Of a DNA stretch of 8,699 bases, positions 4,616 to 8,699 are shown in pieces. The stretch comes from an uncultured Collinsella sp. (GTDB taxonomy: Bacteria > Actinomycetota > Coriobacteriia > Coriobacteriales > Coriobacteriaceae). Made by a program: the position numbers and the translations under genes. The stretch's first letter is position 1; each line of letters starts with the position of its first letter. Under the pieces are notes generated by a model. It ran no database searches. It was not told the origin of the DNA and saw only the letters and a list, made by a program, of their open reading frames with translations. Where the stretch lies: the NCBI GenBank assembly GCA_902478705.1, contig CABSMB010000033.1, forward strand, positions 1 to 8,699, given 5' to 3'.

Positions 4616-6067
4616 CTAGAAGCTAACGTCGAAGCCAGCGCCAGCGCCCTCTTCATCGGTGGTCGGAACGCCCTTTGCCTTGTTGTAGGCAAAGATCAAG
4701 ACGATCGGCACGATAAAGGCGATGAGATTGCCAGCCACATACCACACGAGAGTCTCGGGCGTGACGATGAGCAGGCCAAGCACGCCGGTCAGACCCTGAC
4801 CGATAGCGCGCACCTCAAAGAGCTTGACGAAGGCACCGCCGCAGCCTGCACCGATGCATGCGCAGATGAACGGAATGATCGAATAGCGCATGTTTGCAGC
4901 AAAGATAGCGGGCTCGGAGATTCCGACCAGCGTCGGGATAAAGGACGATATGCAGATGTTGCGCTCTTTGGAGTGCTTCTTGTGAATGAGGTACATACCG
5001 ATGGCGCCGCCGCCCTGGGCGATGATGGAAACCGACCAGATGGCCTGGATGTAGTTGAAGCCAGTCGTGGCAACAAGGTTTGCCTCGATACCCTGGATGA
5101 ACTGATGCGTACCGGTAACGACGAGCGGCTGCAGGAACGCGGCGAAGACAAAGGCACCAAAGACGCCCATCCTGTTGTACAGGATATCGATTACGCCGGC
5201 GAGGACGTCACCGATCAGGTTACCGAGCGGGCCGAACACGGTGAACAGGGCGACGTTAGCAAGAATCAGGGTAACGGTCGGGACAAAGACGAACGAAACG
5301 ACCTCGGGGATGTACTTCTGGGCAATCTTTTCGACCTTGGCCATAAACCAGGCGGTCAGAATTGCAGGGAACACGCCGCCCTGGAAAGCAACCATGGGAA
5401 TGGAGAGCGGACCAAAGTTCCAGTACTCAGCACCCGTCGGGTCCATAACGAACGTGTTGCGGTTCATAAGGCTCGGGTGAACCATGACGATACCGACGAG
5501 GATGCCCAGGATCGGGTTACCGCCAAAACGCTTGACTGCGCTGTACATAACCAGGACAGGCAGGTGGTCGAACGTGGTGGCGATAATGGCAAAGAAGCTT
5601 GCGAGGTTCTTGAGGAACTCGCTGTGATCGGCGAGGCTGCCCTCCATGCCAAAGAGGCCGTTGGCAACGATCAGCGACTTAAGGCCGATGATGATTGCAG
5701 CGCCGACGAAGGCGGGAATGATGGGGATAAAGATGTCCGAGAATACCTTGAGGACCGAGAAGAACTTGCCCTTCTTGTCCGCCTCGGCGCCCTTGACCTC
5801 GGAAGCGCTGATCTCCTTAACGCCCGTCAGAGCCATAAACTCATCGTAAACCTTGTTGACGGTACCGGTACCGAAGATGATCATGAGCTGGCCGCTGTTG
5901 TACAGCACGCCCTTGACGCCATCGATGTTCTCGAGCTCGGCCTTGTTGTATTTGCTCGTATCCTTGAGCACCAGACGCAGACGGGTCACGCAATGCGTGG
6001 CGCCCTCGATGTTCTCCAGTCCGCCGACGTTGTCGACGACTTGCTGGGACACTGCCTTGTAGTCCAT
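4616..6067 (-). CDS. PTS transporter EIIBC, glucose/sucrose superfamily (sucrose-type)
   Basis: This is an inner-membrane sugar phosphotransferase permease of 483 residues from the ATG at 6067, chosen because GGAGAGGA lies immediately upstream; the longer ATG at 6079 would start inside that site. The N-terminal EIIB domain (1-80) has GGLENIEGATHCVTRLR with phospho-accepting C26, which passes phosphate to the incoming sugar. A charged linker (about 85-102) leads to the EIIC domain with about ten hydrophobic segments. The sugar-binding signature is GISEP (382-386, E385), followed by AIFAANMRY. GTHQFI (319-324) is another conserved EIIC patch. No EIIA domain is fused at the C-terminus, which ends shortly after the last membrane segment, so an EIIA from elsewhere must supply phosphate. 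Flanking GH32-type genes on both sides point to sucrose or a related fructoside as substrate. Trehalose or beta-glucoside relatives belong to the same superfamily but fit the context less well. Confidence 0.93.
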   Translation of the reverse strand: MDYKAVSQQVVDNVGGLENIEGATHCVTRLRLVLKDTSKYNKAELENIDGVKGVLYNSGQLMIIFGTGTVNKVYDEFMALTGVKEISASEVKGAEADKKGKFFSVLKVFSDIFIPIIPAFVGAAIIIGLKSLIVANGLFGMEGSLADHSEFLKNLASFFAIIATTFDHLPVLVMYSAVKRFGGNPILGILVGIVMVHPSLMNRNTFVMDPTGAEYWNFGPLSIPMVAFQGGVFPAILTAWFMAKVEKIAQKYIPEVVSFVFVPTVTLILANVALFTVFGPLGNLIGDVLAGVIDILYNRMGVFGAFVFAAFLQPLVVTGTHQFIQGIEANLVATTGFNYIQAIWSVSIIAQGGGAIGMYLIHKKHSKERNICISSFIPTLVGISEPAIFAANMRYSIIPFICACIGAGCGGAFVKLFEVRAIGQGLTGVLGLLIVTPETLVWYVAGNLIAFIVPIVLIFAYNKAKGVPTTDEEGAGAGFDVSF

Positions 6068-6112
6068 GTTCCTCTCCATTCCTTTTCTAAATCATAAAAC
6101 GGTTCGTTGCCG

Positions 6113-7495
6113 CTACAGAGACGCGATCGTTGCGTTTGCGCACTTGAGCGCACCGTCGGTGACGGTAAGCGCCACACCCTGGCCCTGCTTGTTGCAGAAG
6201 CGAGCGTTGAGCGCAACGTCATCGACAAAGATGGTCGCGATGTCGTCGTCGACGACCAGACGCACATGGTGAGTGCCCTCGCCCTTAAAGAACAACGGAC
6301 GCTCGAGGCCCATGTTGTTGACCTGGAACCACGGGTACTGGGGAGCCGGCGTGAACTCGAGCTTGCCCTCGCGCAGGTTGGCGCGGAACTCATAGGCAAG
6401 ACCGGTCTCGGCGTCCTCGGCGAACTTGACCGAGAAGCCGGCAGCGTTACCGCCGAGCTCAATGTCGGCATCGAGCAAGTAGGTGGAGCCGGCATCTGCG
6501 GCGAGCACCTGCTCGACCTTGCCCGACTCGCAGGAAAGCTCAAAGGTCTCGACTGCCTTAGCCTCGCCAAAGGCGCCAAGCATGCTGTCGGGGAGCTTGG
6601 TGCCGAGCGTTCCGTCGGCACGCTGAACGATCTCGAGGGGCATAAAGGTGCCACCCCATAGGTAAGAGCTGGGGTCGCCGCCCTCGTCACGCGTAGGAAC
6701 CCAACCAAAGAGAACGCGACGCTCGCCATCGAATGCGGTGCGAGCGGCGTAGTACGCGCGGCCGTCGAAGGAGTCGTCAGCGGGGGTAATCCAAGGACCG
6801 TTGATGGACTTGGACATGCGGTAACGGGTCTTGTTGCCGTCGCTGTACTCGGAAAAGACGAGGTACCACCAGTCGCCCATCTTAAAGAGATCAGGCATCT
6901 CAAACATGGTGTACAGGCCCGGGTTCCACCAGTCGCCCTGGAACTCCCAGTTGGTCAGATCCTTGGAGGTGAACTTGACCAGGCGGCCGGTCATCAGACG
7001 CTTGTCCTCGCCCACACGCGTGCCGAGGATGAGCATGTACTCTTCGTTCTCCTCATCCCAAAGCACAAAGGGATCGCGCCAGTTGCGGTCATCGTAACCC
7101 TCCTGGGGCGGAAGCAGCGTCTCGGCGATGTTCTTCTCCCACTTGACGGCGTCGTCGCTCGTTGCATGAAGAAGAACCTGCTTCATCAAACGTGCGCGGA
7201 CCTTATCGCGATTGCAACCAGTGTAGAGCGCATGGTACTTGTCGCCCACCTTAAACACCGTGCCGGCATAAATGTACTGGTCGACTTCCTCGTCGCCGCC
7301 GCGCTCAAGGCTCTCGCCAAAGTCCTTGTAGTTGACGAAATCCTTGGTCGTAGCGAGTGCCCAGCCAAACGGCTCTCCGAAAGGTTCGGGGTTACGCGTG
7401 TCACGCTGATGATAGAGATAGAACGTGCCGTCCTCGCCGTACGGCATGATGTCGCCTACCCAAATTCCCTCAGGCTGGTAATACACCTTGTGCAT
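6113..7495 (-). CDS. Divergent clan GH-J glycosidase (GH32-like, lacks the NDPNG motif)
   Basis: This is a predicted cytoplasmic glycoside hydrolase of 460 residues, the first gene of the sugar operon. The ATG at 7495 is preceded by AAAGGAA with 7-base spacing; a GTG at 7513 would place the ribosome binding site inside the coding region. It has the five-bladed propeller pattern of GH32/GH43. The motifs are diverged: instead of WxNDPNG it has WVGDIMPY with D15 as probable nucleophile, then FYLYHQRDTRNP (25-36), ATTKDFVNY (48-56), NWRDP (138-142) with R140-D141, and MFEMPD (197-202) with E199 as probable acid/base in place of the ECPD form. A C-terminal beta-sandwich-like domain follows (about 310-460). 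Context with a PTS permease and a canonical GH32 enzyme suggests action on a fructose-containing sugar or its phosphate. The actual linkage and substrate cannot be read from the sequence. It is not a frameshifted or decayed copy: the frame is intact and ordinary in codon use. Confidence 0.88.
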   Translation of the reverse strand: MHKVYYQPEGIWVGDIMPYGEDGTFYLYHQRDTRNPEPFGEPFGWALATTKDFVNYKDFGESLERGGDEEVDQYIYAGTVFKVGDKYHALYTGCNRDKVRARLMKQVLLHATSDDAVKWEKNIAETLLPPQEGYDDRNWRDPFVLWDEENEEYMLILGTRVGEDKRLMTGRLVKFTSKDLTNWEFQGDWWNPGLYTMFEMPDLFKMGDWWYLVFSEYSDGNKTRYRMSKSINGPWITPADDSFDGRAYYAARTAFDGERRVLFGWVPTRDEGGDPSSYLWGGTFMPLEIVQRADGTLGTKLPDSMLGAFGEAKAVETFELSCESGKVEQVLAADAGSTYLLDADIELGGNAAGFSVKFAEDAETGLAYEFRANLREGKLEFTPAPQYPWFQVNNMGLERPLFFKGEGTHHVRLVVDDDIATIFVDDVALNARFCNKQGQGVALTVTDGALKCANATIASL

Positions 7496-7537
7496 CCGAG
7501 ACTTCCTTTCCACGACATACTAACTCGGTACAATGGC

Positions 7538-7566
7538 AAGATATGTCAATCGTTTTCATATGTCAA
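7538..7566 (-). promoter_or_regulatory. Predicted promoter of the fructoside operon
   Basis: On the minus strand a perfect -35 box TTGACA (7561-7566) is followed by exactly 17 bp and TATCTT (7538-7543, 4 of 6 of the -10 consensus). Transcription would start near 7531, leaving a leader of about 35 bases before the ATG at 7495. A second TTGACA (7544-7549) immediately precedes the -10 box but has no good partner further downstream. Both TTGACA hexamers are part of the repeated operator motif. Confidence 0.6.
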
Positions 7567-7574
7567 ACGTTTTC
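7541..7574. promoter_or_regulatory. Tandem LacI-family operators O1 and O2
   Basis: The 17-bp sequence ATATGTCAATCGTTTTC (7541-7557) is followed without a gap by ATATGTCAAACGTTTTC (7558-7574); they differ at a single base. The core AANCGTTT, with AAACGTTT perfectly palindromic in the second copy, is the typical half-site arrangement recognised by LacI/PurR-family proteins. O1 overlaps the start of O2 in a larger imperfect palindrome, ATATG...CATAT (7541-7561). The sites cover the -35 box and spacer of the predicted operon promoter, so binding should block RNA polymerase. The obvious ligand is the LacI-family protein encoded 105 bases to the right. Confidence 0.65.
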
Positions 7575-7608
7575 ACACCAATACGTCTTTTCGCAGTTCC
7601 AGTCGTCG

Positions 7609-7625
7609 GCAAACGGTTGACATAT
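7609..7625. promoter_or_regulatory. Inverted third operator copy O3
   Basis: GCAAACGGTTGACATAT is the same 17-bp motif in inverted orientation, with two differences from the O2 copy. It lies about 50 bp from the tandem pair, upstream of the predicted -35 box. It could permit cooperative or looped repressor binding, or control read-through from the repressor gene that ends at 7679. Confidence 0.5.
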
Positions 7626-7678
7626 GCCGGTGAACGGTCATCAGAGGCGTTTGAGGAATTCTTTTGGCACGGGATGAA

Positions 7679-8689
7679 CTATGCGGTTTTGCCCTCAATG
7701 AGTTCAACGGGGAGCTTGATATTCGATTCGGGATTATCGCCGTTAATAAGAGCGATGATGGATTGCGCCGCGAGCTCTCCGATGCGATCGATATCTTGAC
7801 GTACGGTTGTTAAGTCAGGCATAAACGTCATAGTTCGGCGGGCACCATCCGCGCCCACGACCTTAATATCGTCCGGAGCGCTCAAGCCGCGCTGCTTCAT
7901 CACGTTGAGACAGATGGCCGCCATCGTATCGTCTCCCGCAAAGATGCCGTCAATATCGGGGTTCTCATCGAGGATCTTCGCAACGACCGCGCCCTTTTCG
8001 TCGTCGGGCTTAACGAACTCAACCTCACGGACAAGCGCGGACAAACCGGCCTGCTCAACAACATCGAGGTAGGCATCGGTACGCTTATTGGCAGGCATGC
8101 GCATGCGGCTATTGCTGCGCAGGCACAGGATACGCCTGCAGTCGTCATCAATCAGACGGCGCGTGGCGAGCTCGCCAATGCCATAGCTGTCACTTGCAAT
8201 CTGGACAGAGCCCTCACCAAGATCGCAGTCGATGCCAACCAGGCTCAAGCCCATCTCGGCATATGCCTCGGCACCGATATTGAGGGAGTTGACGATGACG
8301 CCGTCGACCATATTGCGGCGGAGCATGTCGATATAGGAACGCTCAAGATCAGGTCGATTGGCGCTGTTGCACAGCAACATCTTAAAGCCGTTTTCCGCTA
8401 ACGTGCGCTCGACCGCCTGCACAACCTGAGCATGGAACGGGCTGCTCACAAAGGGAACAATCATGCCGATAAGGTTCAGGCGGCCATTGAGCATGGCACG
8501 GGCGATATCGTTGGGCGTGTAATTGATGCGCTCCATCGCCGCATGGACTTTATCGCGGGTTTCCTGGCTAATGTAGCCGCGATTATTAAGCACGCGAGAT
8601 ACCGTAGTAGGCGAAACCCCCGCCACCGCTGCAACTTCCTTGATACCAGGCTTAGCCGTATCCTTAGAACGAGCCCCCTCGCGAGCCAT
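7679..8689 (-). CDS. LacI-family transcriptional repressor
   Basis: This is a complete 336-residue regulator, the standard LacI/GalR length. The N-terminal helix-turn-helix is clear: IKEVAAVAGVSPTTVSRVLN (16-35), followed by the third helix SQETRDKVHAAMERINY (41-57) and the hinge helix NDIARAML (60-67) that inserts into the centre of the operator. The periplasmic-binding-protein-like sensor domain begins at NLIGMIVPFVSSPF (72-85); ligand-pocket and core signatures include VDGVIVNS (128-135), VGIDCD (151-156), GIFAGDD (248-254), VVGADG (277-282) and TTVRQD (294-299). The ATG is preceded by GGAGGG with 4-base spacing at the window edge. It probably represses the downstream fructoside operon through the sites at 7541-7625 and is released by a sugar or sugar phosphate. 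No terminator is visible between its stop and the operon promoter, so some co-transcription is possible. The family is certain; effector and target are inferred. Confidence 0.95.
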   Translation of the reverse strand: MAREGARSKDTAKPGIKEVAAVAGVSPTTVSRVLNNRGYISQETRDKVHAAMERINYTPNDIARAMLNGRLNLIGMIVPFVSSPFHAQVVQAVERTLAENGFKMLLCNSANRPDLERSYIDMLRRNMVDGVIVNSLNIGAEAYAEMGLSLVGIDCDLGEGSVQIASDSYGIGELATRRLIDDDCRRILCLRSNSRMRMPANKRTDAYLDVVEQAGLSALVREVEFVKPDDEKGAVVAKILDENPDIDGIFAGDDTMAAICLNVMKQRGLSAPDDIKVVGADGARRTMTFMPDLTTVRQDIDRIGELAAQSIIALINGDNPESNIKLPVELIEGKTA

Positions 8690-8693
8690 AGCA

Positions 8694-8699
8694 CCCTCC
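8694..8699 (-). promoter_or_regulatory. Ribosome binding site of the LacI-family gene
   Basis: GGAGGG on the minus strand, four bases before the ATG at 8689, is a near-perfect Shine-Dalgarno sequence and fixes the start of the repressor. It is the last thing in the window; the promoter must lie outside. Confidence 0.75.

Noticed and set aside
4973..6097. Long open frame on the plus strand opposite the PTS permease
   Set aside because: The translation is an improbable Asp/Glu/Val/Arg-rich string caused by the hydrophobic codons of the permease read backwards; there is no recognisable domain or ribosome binding site.
5986..6903. Open frame on the minus strand overlapping both the divergent glycosidase and the permease
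   Set aside because: It is out of frame with both real genes, Ser/Arg/Pro/Thr-rich, and would destroy the clear operon layout.
7541..7574. CcpA-type cre site
   Set aside because: The TG to CG spacing is one base longer than in the cre consensus (TGNNARCG), and the match to a local LacI-family operator motif is better.
1..8699. CRISPR array, tRNA or rRNA genes, transposase or prophage genes, toxin-antitoxin pair
   Set aside because: I looked on both strands and saw no regularly spaced repeats, cloverleaf, conserved rRNA segments or relevant protein motifs. The window is an ordinary metabolic region and I do not see a novel defence or mobile system in it.

Overview
The window most likely comes from a gut actinobacterium of the Coriobacteriia, probably Collinsella or a close relative. 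I infer this from the GC-rich coding sequence, the protein families as I remember them, and the style of the intergenic palindromes; no database comparison was possible. All seven genes I can support lie on the minus strand, so transcription runs from the right edge to the left edge. The two outermost genes are at the window ends: the leftmost is truncated, and the rightmost is complete with its ribosome binding site touching the edge.

Right half (about 3072-8699), a fructoside-use locus. In transcription order it holds a LacI-family repressor, an intergenic operator/promoter region, a divergent clan GH-J (GH32/GH43-like) glycosidase, a PTS EIIBC permease of the glucose/sucrose superfamily, and a canonical GH32 beta-fructosidase (sucrose-6-phosphate hydrolase type). 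The expected physiology is uptake and phosphorylation of sucrose or a related fructoside by EIIBC, using an EIIA encoded elsewhere, followed by cytoplasmic hydrolysis. The region before the first glycosidase carries three copies of a 17-bp motif with a LacI-type core. Two are in exact tandem over the predicted -35 box and spacer, and one is inverted further upstream.

Left half (1-3071), unrelated housekeeping and envelope genes. A DegV/FakB-like fatty-acid-binding protein has a long, structured leader. A pyruvate formate-lyase activating enzyme (pflA) follows with no pflB beside it in the window. Then comes a 316-bp gene-free stretch with two strong inverted repeats, and finally the 5' part of a membrane-anchored serine hydrolase of the class A beta-lactamase fold, cut by the left edge. 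This last gene is easily missed because it has no stop codon inside the window.

I found no tRNA, rRNA, CRISPR array, transposase gene or phage gene. The window looks like ordinary chromosome. The points most worth following are the operator/promoter architecture at 7538-7625, the non-canonical glycosidase paired with a canonical one around a single PTS permease, and the palindromes at 765-919.
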